A stretch of 64,000 nt of DNA from Paenalcaligenes hermetiae. Its GTDB lineage: Bacteria; Pseudomonadota; Gammaproteobacteria; Burkholderiales; Burkholderiaceae_B. The translations under genes and the position numbers were made by a program. The notes below the pieces were generated by a model, which did not search any database, was not told the origin of the DNA, and worked only from the letters and a program-made list of their open reading frames with translations. Shown one piece after another: positions 32,817-41,392 of the stretch (within the stretch, counting starts at the first letter, position 1; each line of letters starts with the position of its first letter). The stretch is from assembly GCF_039543645.1 (NCBI RefSeq), contig NZ_BAABKD010000009.1, positions 1 to 64,000 of the forward strand, read 5' to 3'.

Positions 32817-32892
32817 TGGTGGGTCGTGCGCGACTCGAACGCGCGACCAACGGATTAAAAGTCCGCTGCTCTACCGACTGAGCTAACGACCC
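32817..32892 (-). tRNA. tRNA-Lys (anticodon TTT)
   Basis: The minus strand folds as a full cloverleaf. The acceptor GGGTCGT pairs with ACGACCC, the D-arm contains AGCTCAGTCGGTAGAGC, the anticodon loop is CTTTTAA with anticodon TTT, and the T-arm is GTTCGAGTC. CCA is encoded after discriminator A. It stands alone between a terminator and an inverted repeat. Confidence 0.97.
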
Positions 32893-32978
32893 AACCGAAA
32901 GATTAAATTATTGCATAGCTGTTTTTAACTGTCAAGCTTTTTATAAAAAGTTTACATAAAAAAGCCTGCAATAATTGG

Positions 32979-33018
32979 GTCTTTGCTTACCGGTGCACGC
33001 ACCTAAATAAGCAAAGAC
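32979..33018. repeat. 40-nt two-part hairpin of unknown role
   Basis: GTCTTTGCTTA (32979-32989) is a perfect 11-bp inverted repeat of TAAGCAAAGAC (33008-33018). Inside, GGTG (32992-32995) pairs with CACC (33000-33003) around a CACG tetraloop. It lies between tRNA-Lys and the GH31-like gene, with AT-rich flanks. No long T-tract directly follows either arm, so it does not look like a standard terminator. Confidence 0.5.
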
Positions 33019-33064
33019 GTAACTATAACATGTTTTTAAAAAAAGTACACCTTTTTTTTAAAAA

Positions 33065-35248
33065 CTATCGAGCTCGGGAAATACGAACCTCTGCACCACG
33101 TCGTTTGACCTCAAGGCCCTCTGAAGGCAGGATTTTTAACCCTTCCAGACCTTTAATATAGCTAGAGCCTTGCATCTGCATTACACGAATTTTATTACGC
33201 ATCACAGCAGGGCTATGCTCTGGCATACCAAACATCCAGACTTCTTCGAGTAAGCGGGCAGAATTGAACTCTGATGTATTGAGCGCTTTCGGGCCTAAAC
33301 ACAACATATGTCCCTCGCGTCCAAAAACAGGGAGCCGGTCCAAACCCGCTTTAACCACCCAACGTGAGCCACCCTCATAGCGCCAGCCTGTGGATAAATC
33401 CCACCAGTCGCTGCCTTTAGGTAGATATACCTCGATCTCGTCACCTGGCTGCACAAAAGGTGCAACCAGTAGTGTTGAGCCGAGCATGTACTGATGTTTC
33501 CAGTTTAACGCTTCGGGATCATCCGGAAACTCTAGCGATAAAGCACGCTGCACAGGCAAACCACAGCGCACAGACTCTTCGATAATGCCCAGCACATAAG
33601 GCACTAAGCGATAACGCCATTCCAGCCAATGCGCTATAAGCTTTTGGGTCTCAGCATCAAACGAGGTAGGCAATAAGCCATCCACGGCTTGAAAATGAAA
33701 GTTTGCTGAAAATACCGCCATCGATAACCAGCGCACATAAAGCTCTGGTGTCATGCTATCTAGGGGAGCACTTGCCGAGCCAATTTGATGTGTTTGTGCT
33801 GTAATCCCGCTATTACCAACCGAAAGTGCAGCCTGCAAGGTCTTGGCTAAGCCATCCCAGTCATTGGTCACATCTGGCCCTAACTGCCAAGCAAAGCGAT
33901 GTGCAGAAGGATATAAATCGCGACTTGCTACCAAGCCTTCTTGGGGTGTTTTGTGCCCTGCAAAAGCATCGAATAAGGCTTGGCGTGCAAGTAACGGATA
34001 GACCGTGCGTAACATCGCACCGCTTTCTCCACCACGGGCTGTGATCTCATCTGGCAAATCATATTGCGCTTGAATCACCACCGCCCCCAAGCCCTCATCG
34101 TAACTTTGGCGTAAACGCTCCACCCAGAGCTTATAAGCGTCCTTGTGGGTTAAATCCAACAACCCAAAGTCTTTACCTGCAGTGACGGCATTGCCTTTAA
34201 AAGTGTAGGCCAAACCGTCGTCATCATTAATAAGCAGCCAGCCTCGGTCCTCCCACTCATCGAATAATGCTGTGCCTACTGCCACCCCCGGAAAAACCGA
34301 AGCCGCTAATTTGCACTGCTTGTCTTCGGCGGCAGCCATCGTGTCGCGTACATCGGCAATACGCTCGGCATCCCACTCAAAAATAGGGCGGTCAGCACTA
34401 AAGCCTAGGGCTGCAGGCGGTGCTAGGTTTAAGACATCAACCCCAACCTGAAGCTGCTTAAGCTGTTCAATGGTAGCGTAGCCTTGCTCAATGGATTGAC
34501 TCTGCGTTTGATCCAACCAAACCCCCATTGGCCAGAGCCCAGGTTGCCCTGCTCGCCCTGTCAACGCGGTATACTGGTTTAAGATTTCGACAGGCTGACC
34601 TATAAAAATAAACAGGTCAAATACCGTGGCATGAACCGTTAACTGATACTGATCCGCTTGGCTTAGTGCCACATCATGCTCTACGCGCTCAAATGTATTT
34701 ACGTAAAGCCCCCAGCCGCGATTACTCCACGCTAATGGCAACACTCGATCCGCATAATGATCTGAAACGAGTTTTGCACCACGTCGATTAAGATCACCCG
34801 TGGTCTCACCCAAACCAAAAATACCGTCGTTAGGGTCTAGGGTTAAAGCAAACTGCCATTGAGGCGTTGCGATCAAAGACTGACTTTGTAATAAAAGCTG
34901 ATCCCCGTTATACGCGCGCAAAGCAAACGTGTCTTTATCGATCTCGAGCACGCTTTCGCCTTGCTCAATGCGCCAACCCTGTGCTTGCTCCGTGACTTCG
35001 AGCTCGCCAACGGCATCCTGTCGGGCAAGAAGCATATCGGCATATTGTTGTGCTCGCGCTGATACTCGCTCGGGCTGAATATGCTTGAGCGCACCAAAGC
35101 GCAAGCGAAATACGCCAGGGGCATGGGCTTCGATACGAAGCATGAGATCATCGGTTGCGGCAAAATCAGCCGCCGAGGATTTTGTGGATATAGAGCTTAG
35201 AAGATTAAACAATTGCGTCACATCATCAGAGTGTGTTTTGGACGGCAC
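33065..35248 (-). CDS. Glycoside hydrolase family 31-like protein, active site degenerate
   Basis: This 727-residue protein has the GH31 layout. It comprises an N-terminal beta-sandwich (about 30-235, with FGLGETTGDLNRRG), a TIM barrel from about 240 (WPMGVWLDQT) and C-terminal beta domains with the LVAPFVQPGDEIEVYLPKGSDWWDL block. At the position of the catalytic nucleophile (KTDFGE in the xylosidase YicI) it reads IQAQYD, so the Asp appears to be Gln at about 395. The acid/base region keeps an Asp at about 459 (LGPD), but the WSHDIGG block reads QTHQIGS. GTG at 35248 is chosen because GAGGA lies 7 bases upstream. It is a single gene, possibly a non-catalytic sugar-binding or remodelled enzyme. 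Confidence 0.75.
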   Translation of the reverse strand: MPSKTHSDDVTQLFNLLSSISTKSSAADFAATDDLMLRIEAHAPGVFRLRFGALKHIQPERVSARAQQYADMLLARQDAVGELEVTEQAQGWRIEQGESVLEIDKDTFALRAYNGDQLLLQSQSLIATPQWQFALTLDPNDGIFGLGETTGDLNRRGAKLVSDHYADRVLPLAWSNRGWGLYVNTFERVEHDVALSQADQYQLTVHATVFDLFIFIGQPVEILNQYTALTGRAGQPGLWPMGVWLDQTQSQSIEQGYATIEQLKQLQVGVDVLNLAPPAALGFSADRPIFEWDAERIADVRDTMAAAEDKQCKLAASVFPGVAVGTALFDEWEDRGWLLINDDDGLAYTFKGNAVTAGKDFGLLDLTHKDAYKLWVERLRQSYDEGLGAVVIQAQYDLPDEITARGGESGAMLRTVYPLLARQALFDAFAGHKTPQEGLVASRDLYPSAHRFAWQLGPDVTNDWDGLAKTLQAALSVGNSGITAQTHQIGSASAPLDSMTPELYVRWLSMAVFSANFHFQAVDGLLPTSFDAETQKLIAHWLEWRYRLVPYVLGIIEESVRCGLPVQRALSLEFPDDPEALNWKHQYMLGSTLLVAPFVQPGDEIEVYLPKGSDWWDLSTGWRYEGGSRWVVKAGLDRLPVFGREGHMLCLGPKALNTSEFNSARLLEEVWMFGMPEHSPAVMRNKIRVMQMQGSSYIKGLEGLKILPSEGLEVKRRGAEVRISRAR

Positions 35249-35357
35249 AATGCGATCCTCAAGGGCAAAGCCCAAAACTAGAATTAAAAGATACTATTTT
35301 GACGCATATTTGCTGCAAAGCAAATACGCATCACTACTATATATGAACAGACACGTA

Positions 35358-37181
35358 TTATCGCAGGTCTAGCGCTCGGGATAAATCACGCTCTATCAGC
35401 GCCGGCTCTGCCGCCATCTGTGCGGCAATTTGTTCGGCAAGTACCGCCGCCCAACTAAAGCCATACGAACCATAGCCTGCATTTAACCATAAGCCCGGCA
35501 AAGGCTGAGCCAACACCGGCAAATGGTCTTTTAATGCGGCTCGAGTTCCCACCCAAGCACTTTCTACCGCCAATACGTCCTGATCCAACGGCACTAAAGG
35601 CTCCGTTTTTTGGAATATTTCGCGACAAGCAGCCTGCGACAGTGATCGGGGCGGTTGATCGTAAGTGCTACCTAGCACATAGCCTTCGGCTAAAGGAACC
35701 ACATAACCACTACCTGCAACAATACGTGAGGGTGCTGCATTTAAAGCAGTACGCGCTATCGAAATACTTTGTCCTCCTATTACATCTAAACCCATGACTC
35801 GTGGAGCTTGACCGTGTAGAGCCTGTGGCAACAATGACGTAACACCTTGTGCATTGGCCAAAATAACATGCTGGGCCTCATAGTGATCACCCGCACGGGT
35901 GATCACTTTCCAACCTTGAGTAGAGGCATGAACAGTCACTACCGTATCAGCTCGCCACGTCACCAGGTTTGTTTCCAATAGCTGTGTTAATAACTGTTGA
36001 GGGCGAATAACAGCGCCTTTAGGAAAATACAAAGCACCGTGCTTCACCGGCGTGCTCGCATACCGCGATGCGTCTTGTGCTGTTAGATATTGTACCCAAT
36101 CTAAATCAAAGGCGAGCTCTGCCACACTTTGCTGCTGTAAAAATGCCTCTTCTTCGCTTTGAGCGACAACAAGAGAACCCACAACCTGCATCGCCCCCGT
36201 CGATGACTGCCAACGCTGCAGCGCCCGCAATATTCCGGCACGACTGAGACGAGCACGCGGAGCGTCATCTCGGGTCAATAATGGGGTCATAGCTAATCCA
36301 GCATGCCCAAGTTGCGCTCCCCCTGCTCCATGTATGAAGTGAGGGTCCAGAACACAAGTAGCAATACCTCGTAACGATAACGCATGCGCCGTTGCGGCTC
36401 CCGCTATACCGCCCCCCACTATGATCACCGGCTGTTGTGGCGGCTCAGTGTAAGAGCGCCCTAAATGCGGACGCAGTGTGGCTTTGATCATATGGCGTTT
36501 ATAAGCAAAACCCGGGTGGCGCGTCACCATAAAGCCCGCATTTTGTAAATCGCGACGAACCTGAGCCGCTGCACACCAGGTTGCCGCCGTCGCACCGGGT
36601 GCTGCCATACGCACCAATTGCCCAAACACTTCTGGCGTCCACATGGCCGGATTAACTCGTGGCGCAAAACCATCTAAATAAAATGCATCGGCCTGACATA
36701 CCATCTGTTTTGCGGCTTGACGAATATCACCAAAAAACAAGGTCAGCGTCACCGCCCCCTGCTCAAACTCTAAACGATGGATGCCCGGGACTAACACCGG
36801 CCACTGCGCCAATAACTGGTCAGCTAGCTTACGCAAAGCAGCAGGTGTATGCGCCAACATCAACGCCAAATCTTTTGCATAAAAAGGGTGTGCTTCGAAC
36901 GACACAAAATGCAAACGGCGGCTACGCTGCTCATCCTGCTGCCAAGCTGCCCACGTTGCTAAAAAATTATTACCTAAACCAAAGCCGGTTTCTACGATAG
37001 TAAATTGCTCCCTGCCCCGCCAACGCTCTGGCAACCCATTTCCTCCTAAAAACACATACTCGGCTTGTTCTAAAGCACCAGACGCGGCGTGATACAGGTC
37101 ATCGTAGCGATCACTGCAAGCCAGCCCCGTCTCGGTAAAAGTTGGAGTAGCAGGAACTAAAGGTTGAAATGCGCGTGTCAT
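35358..37181 (-). CDS. mnmC: Bifunctional tRNA mnm5s2U biosynthesis protein MnmC
   Basis: MnmC converts cmnm5U34 to mnm5U34 in two steps. The N-terminal SAM-dependent methyltransferase (about 1-235) shows VETGFGLGNNFLATW, and the DAFYLDGFAPRVNPAMW segment is diagnostic for MnmC. The C-terminal FAD-dependent oxidase (about 245-607) starts with the dinucleotide-binding VIIVGGGIAGAATAHALSLRG and ends with NAGYGSYGFSWA. Fusion of both halves is the usual proteobacterial form, at a slightly shorter length than E. coli. It stands alone, divergent from suhB. Confidence 0.96.
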   Translation of the reverse strand: MTRAFQPLVPATPTFTETGLACSDRYDDLYHAASGALEQAEYVFLGGNGLPERWRGREQFTIVETGFGLGNNFLATWAAWQQDEQRSRRLHFVSFEAHPFYAKDLALMLAHTPAALRKLADQLLAQWPVLVPGIHRLEFEQGAVTLTLFFGDIRQAAKQMVCQADAFYLDGFAPRVNPAMWTPEVFGQLVRMAAPGATAATWCAAAQVRRDLQNAGFMVTRHPGFAYKRHMIKATLRPHLGRSYTEPPQQPVIIVGGGIAGAATAHALSLRGIATCVLDPHFIHGAGGAQLGHAGLAMTPLLTRDDAPRARLSRAGILRALQRWQSSTGAMQVVGSLVVAQSEEEAFLQQQSVAELAFDLDWVQYLTAQDASRYASTPVKHGALYFPKGAVIRPQQLLTQLLETNLVTWRADTVVTVHASTQGWKVITRAGDHYEAQHVILANAQGVTSLLPQALHGQAPRVMGLDVIGGQSISIARTALNAAPSRIVAGSGYVVPLAEGYVLGSTYDQPPRSLSQAACREIFQKTEPLVPLDQDVLAVESAWVGTRAALKDHLPVLAQPLPGLWLNAGYGSYGFSWAAVLAEQIAAQMAAEPALIERDLSRALDLR

Positions 37182-37275
37182 ATGGATTCGTTTTAATAAT
37201 GGGTTGCTTGTACAATTTGAAGAGCAGGAGCAGTTTTTGCTCTTTACCGTCTCTTCATTCTTTTAGGTCGAGTTT

Positions 37276-38121
37276 ATGCAAACCTCTTTCGCTCTCAGCA
37301 GTAGCTTAGAAACTGCCGTACAAGCGGCTCATGCCGGAGCTGCTATTTTACAAGCCTATGCGAATAATCGCAGCGAATTAGTCATTGACACAAAAATGCG
37401 TAATGACTTAGTGTCGCAAGCCGATCGTGAAGCGGAAGCAGCGGTTATCCATATTTTACGCAGCCAAAGCCCCGAATTTGGGCTCATTGCTGAAGAAACA
37501 GGCGGACAAGCAAACCAGCAGCTGGCTACATGGTATATCGACCCTTTAGATGGCACCACCAACTTTTTACATGGTATTCCGCACTATGCCGTCTCAATCG
37601 CTTTGATTGCTCACGCTGGCACAGAAATCAACGGCTCTCGCTTAGACCAAGATACCCCCGTGATTGGGGTGGTGTATGACCCCAACCGAGAGGAAATGTT
37701 TACCGCCATGCATGGTGTGGGGGCTTGGCTCAACGGGCAACGCATTCAATGCTCTCAGGCTGACAGCTTAGCTAATAGTGTGGTAGCAACGGGTTTTCCT
37801 TTTCGGGATTTTAGTTTTGCCAACCAATACATGCCAACGTTGAACACCGCCATCACCAGCACGCGTGGGGTACGTCGCCATGGCGCTGCGGCTTTGGACT
37901 TAGCCTGGGTGGCATGTGGTCGCTTTGATGCCTATTGGGAAATGGGCCTTGCCCCTTGGGACGTAGCAGCAGGCACTGTTATCGTGCGTGAAGCTGGTGG
38001 GATTAGTGAAGACATGTACGAACAACTGCCTTGGCCACGTAATGGCTATGTGTATAGTGGTAACGCTACTGTGGCCCCTGAGCTTTTAGCCATGATTAAA
38101 CCCCATTTGATCTATCCTTAA
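37276..38121 (+). CDS. suhB: Inositol-1-monophosphatase family protein (SuhB-like)
   Basis: This 281-residue Mg-dependent phosphatase of the IMPase superfamily is SuhB-like. In enterobacteria SuhB also acts in rRNA antitermination complexes. The metal-binding residues appear in IAEETGG (E), WYIDPLDGTTNFLHGIPHYAVSIA (DPLDGT, about 93-98) and AWVACGRFDAYWEMGLAPWDVAAG (WDVAAG). It is slightly longer than E. coli SuhB (267), owing to an insertion around ALIAHAGTEINGSRLDQDT. It stands alone, divergent from mnmC. Confidence 0.92.
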   Translation: MQTSFALSSSLETAVQAAHAGAAILQAYANNRSELVIDTKMRNDLVSQADREAEAAVIHILRSQSPEFGLIAEETGGQANQQLATWYIDPLDGTTNFLHGIPHYAVSIALIAHAGTEINGSRLDQDTPVIGVVYDPNREEMFTAMHGVGAWLNGQRIQCSQADSLANSVVATGFPFRDFSFANQYMPTLNTAITSTRGVRRHGAAALDLAWVACGRFDAYWEMGLAPWDVAAGTVIVREAGGISEDMYEQLPWPRNGYVYSGNATVAPELLAMIKPHLIYP

Positions 38122-38151
38122 GCAAGGGCGCTGCGCGTCTTTACGGATTCT

Positions 38152-38212
38152 CTTTAGCAACATTACCGCGTAACATGGTAGTCATCATTCCTACGACTTG
38201 GTATTGCTAAAG
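38152..38212 (+). promoter_or_regulatory. Inverted repeat that could mask the M20 hydrolase ribosome-binding site
   Basis: CTTTAGCAA (38152-38160) pairs perfectly with TTGCTAAAG (38204-38212). The right arm includes the AAAGG that serves as Shine-Dalgarno sequence 8 bases before the ATG at 38221. If transcribed, the RNA could switch between masked and open forms. Whether the promoter lies upstream of the left arm is unknown. Confidence 0.35.
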
Positions 38213-38220
38213 GTGAATCC

Positions 38221-39426
38221 ATGACAACGCTTCCTCCCCTTGATCTCTGGCACGATGAGTTCATCGCTATTCGCCGCGATCTTCATCAGCACCCCGAACT
38301 CGGTTACGAGGAATTCCGTACAGCAGATAAAATCGCAGACTATTTGCAAAGCTGGGGTATCCCCTTTCACCGTGGTTTGGGTGGTACAGGGGTGGTAGGG
38401 ATTTTAACCGGCACCCAAGGCACTGGGCCGACGATAGGACTACGAGCTGATATCGATGCGCTGCCCATGCCAGAGCAAAATCAGTTCGCGCATAAAAGCC
38501 AACACGATGGTGTTATGCATGCCTGTGGCCATGATGGCCACACCACCATGTTGCTTGCCGCCGCCAAATATTTAGCACAACATAATCATTTCAAAGGCAC
38601 AGTCTATTTTATTTTTCAGCCAGCCGAAGAAGGCCTAGGCGGTGCCAAAAAAATGATCGAGGATGGCCTTTTTACCCAGTTTCCAATGGATGCTGTCTTT
38701 GGTTTGCATAACTGGCCAACTCTGCCCACTGGTCATTTTGGTTTGCGTACCGGTGCTATTATGGCTTCGAGCAATATCTTTGTGATTGATATCCAAGGCA
38801 AAGGAGCCCATGGCGCTATGCCGCATTTAGCGGCAGACCCCATTATGGCGGCCACCTCTATTGTTCAAGGTTTACAAACCATTGTCAGTCGCTATCTTGA
38901 CCCACAAGAACCTGCCGTACTAAGCATTACCCAATTACATGCTGGTTCCGCAGATAATGTGATTCCCGATACAGCACAAATCCGAGGTACGGTTCGTACA
39001 TTTTCATCCCAAGCCACCGATCAAATCGAAGAGCACCTGCGTCGCATTAGCCAGCAAACAGCAGCGGCGATGTCCTGTCAGGCATACATTGACTTTGACC
39101 GGCGCTACCCCCCTACCGTTAACCATGCTATTCCCACTCAATTTTGCGCGGATCTACTTAAAAACTGGCTAGGCGAAGCATCCGTCATCGACCCCGTCGT
39201 CCCCTCCATGGCCGCTGAAGATTTTTCTTTTATGCTGGAAAATGTTCCCGGCTGCTATTTATTTCTAGGCAATGGAGATGGAGATCATCGCTTAGCCGGA
39301 CATGGTTTAGGTCCCTGCACGCTACATAATGGTAGCTACGACTTTAATGATGCCCTCATCCCTATTGGAGCGACCTATTGGGTTAAACTCGCCCTAGCCT
39401 GGTTAAAACAAGCTCCCGCCTCTTAG
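38221..39426 (+). CDS. M20 family amidohydrolase (hippurate hydrolase / N-acyl amino acid amidohydrolase)
   Basis: This 401-residue cytoplasmic metalloenzyme of the M20D subfamily hydrolyses amide bonds of N-acyl amino acids. Motifs include RRDLHQHPELGYEEFRT, GLRADIDALPMPEQN, the metal site MHACGHDGHTTMLL (Cys and His ligands, about 99-112), FQPAEEGLGGAKKMIEDGLF with the catalytic Glu pair, and PSMAAEDFSFMLENVPGCYLFLGNG. Domain 2 (about 180-290) is the dimerisation insert. The natural substrate cannot be fixed from sequence. It precedes a thioesterase gene by 90 bp. Confidence 0.92.
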   Translation: MTTLPPLDLWHDEFIAIRRDLHQHPELGYEEFRTADKIADYLQSWGIPFHRGLGGTGVVGILTGTQGTGPTIGLRADIDALPMPEQNQFAHKSQHDGVMHACGHDGHTTMLLAAAKYLAQHNHFKGTVYFIFQPAEEGLGGAKKMIEDGLFTQFPMDAVFGLHNWPTLPTGHFGLRTGAIMASSNIFVIDIQGKGAHGAMPHLAADPIMAATSIVQGLQTIVSRYLDPQEPAVLSITQLHAGSADNVIPDTAQIRGTVRTFSSQATDQIEEHLRRISQQTAAAMSCQAYIDFDRRYPPTVNHAIPTQFCADLLKNWLGEASVIDPVVPSMAAEDFSFMLENVPGCYLFLGNGDGDHRLAGHGLGPCTLHNGSYDFNDALIPIGATYWVKLALAWLKQAPAS

Positions 39427-39516
39427 GCTCATCACAAAAGTTTGCAGCAGGAATCTAGCATCTAGGTACAATAATAAGCATTTCTTTTTGTTTGTATTTT
39501 GTACCTAGGAGTCATC

Positions 39517-39918
39517 ATGAGCGGTGCTCTGATTTCCATTCCCAAAGACCGAGATCCTGTTTTACGTGTTATTCCAATGCCCGGCGATGCCAATATGCAT
39601 GGTGATGTATTTGGCGGCTGGATCATGGCTCAAGTTGATATCGGGGGCTCCGTGCTGGCCTCGCGGCGCGCACAGGGTCGGGTAGCTACGGTTGCCGTTA
39701 ACTCTTTTACCTTTAAGCAACCGGTATTTGTGGGCGATTTATTAAGCGTCTATGCCGAAATCATTAAAACCGGCACCACCTCTATTACCGTTTCGGTCGA
39801 AGTCTATGCAGAGCGTAAACTTTTACCTGATGAAACGGTCAAAGTCACCGAAGCCGTTTTAACCTATGTTGCCACTGACGACCAGCGTCGTAGTCGTCCT
39901 TTACCGCCTTTAAAATAA
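39517..39918 (+). CDS. Acyl-CoA thioesterase, YciA-like hotdog protein
   Basis: This 133-residue single-hotdog thioesterase hydrolyses acyl-CoA. It has PMPGDANMHGDVFGGWIMAQVD, with the catalytic Asp/Gly helix region typical of YciA, followed by RVATVAVNSFTFKQPVFVGDLLSVYAEI. AGGAG seven bases before the ATG at 39517 selects this start over one 18 bases upstream. The C-terminus is short, as in YciA. It is followed 2 bp later by mgtE. Confidence 0.9.
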   Translation: MSGALISIPKDRDPVLRVIPMPGDANMHGDVFGGWIMAQVDIGGSVLASRRAQGRVATVAVNSFTFKQPVFVGDLLSVYAEIIKTGTTSITVSVEVYAERKLLPDETVKVTEAVLTYVATDDQRRSRPLPPLK

Positions 39919-39920
39919 CT

Positions 39921-41390
39921 ATGACCCAATCTGCGCCTACTGCGACCCGCCCTACCGTCCGTCGCTTAGATCCGGAAGATGCTCAGCTTGCTTTACAACG
40001 CCTACAAAGCATTCTTAAACGTCACGAAGTGATTACGCTTCTGACCGAAAAGCAAAGCGAAGGCGATGAGCGCTCCGAGCTTATCTCCAATCTTACACAT
40101 CGTCGTCACGAAAACGAGATTCGAGCTATTATCAATCATCTGCACCCTGCGGACATTGCTTTTATCCTCGAATCGCTCCCTGAGCCTGAACGACAGCTTG
40201 TGTGGGATCAAGTCGCAGAAGAACATGATGCTGACGTCCTTCTTGAAATCGAGGACTGGGTACGCGAATCGTTAATTAAATCCATGGATGCCGAAGAGCT
40301 TATTGCCGCGGCCTCTTCCATGGATGCCGATGAGATTGCGGATCTGGCACACGACCTGCCACCCGATGTTATGGCCGAGGTGCAAAAGGGGCTAACTGAT
40401 GCCGAGCGTGCCCAATTGATCGCTGCCATGGGCTATCCCGAAGACACCGTGGGCGCAATCATGGACTTTGAGATGGTGCGTGTACGCGAAGACGTCACCC
40501 TCGAAGTGGTTTTACGCTACTTACGCCGCCTTCAAGAGCTTCCTGATCACACAGACCAAATTTTTGTGGTGGACCGCGAAGACAAGCTGCAGGGCACACT
40601 GTCTTTAGCCACACTACTGGTCTCTGATCCTGACAGCCTTGTTTCCCACGTTATGTCCACCGACTATTTTAGTCTGCATCCTTTGGATCCGGACACTGAT
40701 GCGGCCAGTGCTTTTGAGCGCTATGACTTAGTCTCTGCGCCGGTCGTCGACGATTATGGGCGGCTCATTGGACGGGTGCCTATTGATGAGGTCGTCGACG
40801 TACTGCAAGAGGACTCACAAGAACAAGAACTGTCTCGTGCTGGCTTACAAGAAGAAGATATTTTTGCACCAGTACTCAATGCTTTACGCAACCGCGCACC
40901 TTGGTTACTTATTAACCTGTGTACAGCCGCCACCGCATCATTTGTGGCTTCTCGCTTTGAGGATACGGTCAGTCATATTGTGATTTTGGCGTTTTTAATG
41001 TCTATTGTCGCCGGTATTGGTGGCAACTCGGGCAACCAAACCATGACCATGATTATTCGTGCCATGGCAATGGGGCGCATTACAGGCTCTAATATATGGC
41101 CCTTGGTCAAACGCGAGCTTTTAGTCACCTTTTTGGTCGGCGCCTGCGGTAGCCTTGTCACTGCTACATTTGCTTGGTTTATTTCAAAGTCCATCCCCAT
41201 CGCTTTGGTGATGATGGCCGCCATGATCGGCAATATGCTGGTTGGCGCAACCCTAGGGGTATTAATCCCTACCCTGCGTAGCCGTTTTGGCAAGGATCCT
41301 GCCGTTGGCTCTTCCGTTTTACTGACCTTTGGCACCGACTCCCTAGGTTTTTTTATTTTTCTAGGGCTTGCTACGGTATTTTTATTATAA
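39921..41390 (+). CDS. mgtE: Magnesium transporter MgtE
   Basis: MgtE is a homodimeric Mg2+ channel gated by cytosolic Mg2+. The 489-residue protein has the N-terminal superhelical MgtE_N domain (about 40-155). Paired CBS domains follow (about 155-275, EDTVGAIMDFEMVRVREDVTLE and HVMSTDYFSLHPLDPD), then the plug helix and five transmembrane helices (about 300-489). The GGNSGNQTMTMIIRAMAMG segment and a late conserved Asp (FGTDSLGFFIFL) line the pore in characterised MgtE. It ends 2 bp from the convergent G3E GTPase gene, with no visible terminator between them. Confidence 0.96.
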   Translation: MTQSAPTATRPTVRRLDPEDAQLALQRLQSILKRHEVITLLTEKQSEGDERSELISNLTHRRHENEIRAIINHLHPADIAFILESLPEPERQLVWDQVAEEHDADVLLEIEDWVRESLIKSMDAEELIAAASSMDADEIADLAHDLPPDVMAEVQKGLTDAERAQLIAAMGYPEDTVGAIMDFEMVRVREDVTLEVVLRYLRRLQELPDHTDQIFVVDREDKLQGTLSLATLLVSDPDSLVSHVMSTDYFSLHPLDPDTDAASAFERYDLVSAPVVDDYGRLIGRVPIDEVVDVLQEDSQEQELSRAGLQEEDIFAPVLNALRNRAPWLLINLCTAATASFVASRFEDTVSHIVILAFLMSIVAGIGGNSGNQTMTMIIRAMAMGRITGSNIWPLVKRELLVTFLVGACGSLVTATFAWFISKSIPIALVMMAAMIGNMLVGATLGVLIPTLRSRFGKDPAVGSSVLLTFGTDSLGFFIFLGLATVFLL

Positions 41391-41392
41391 GT

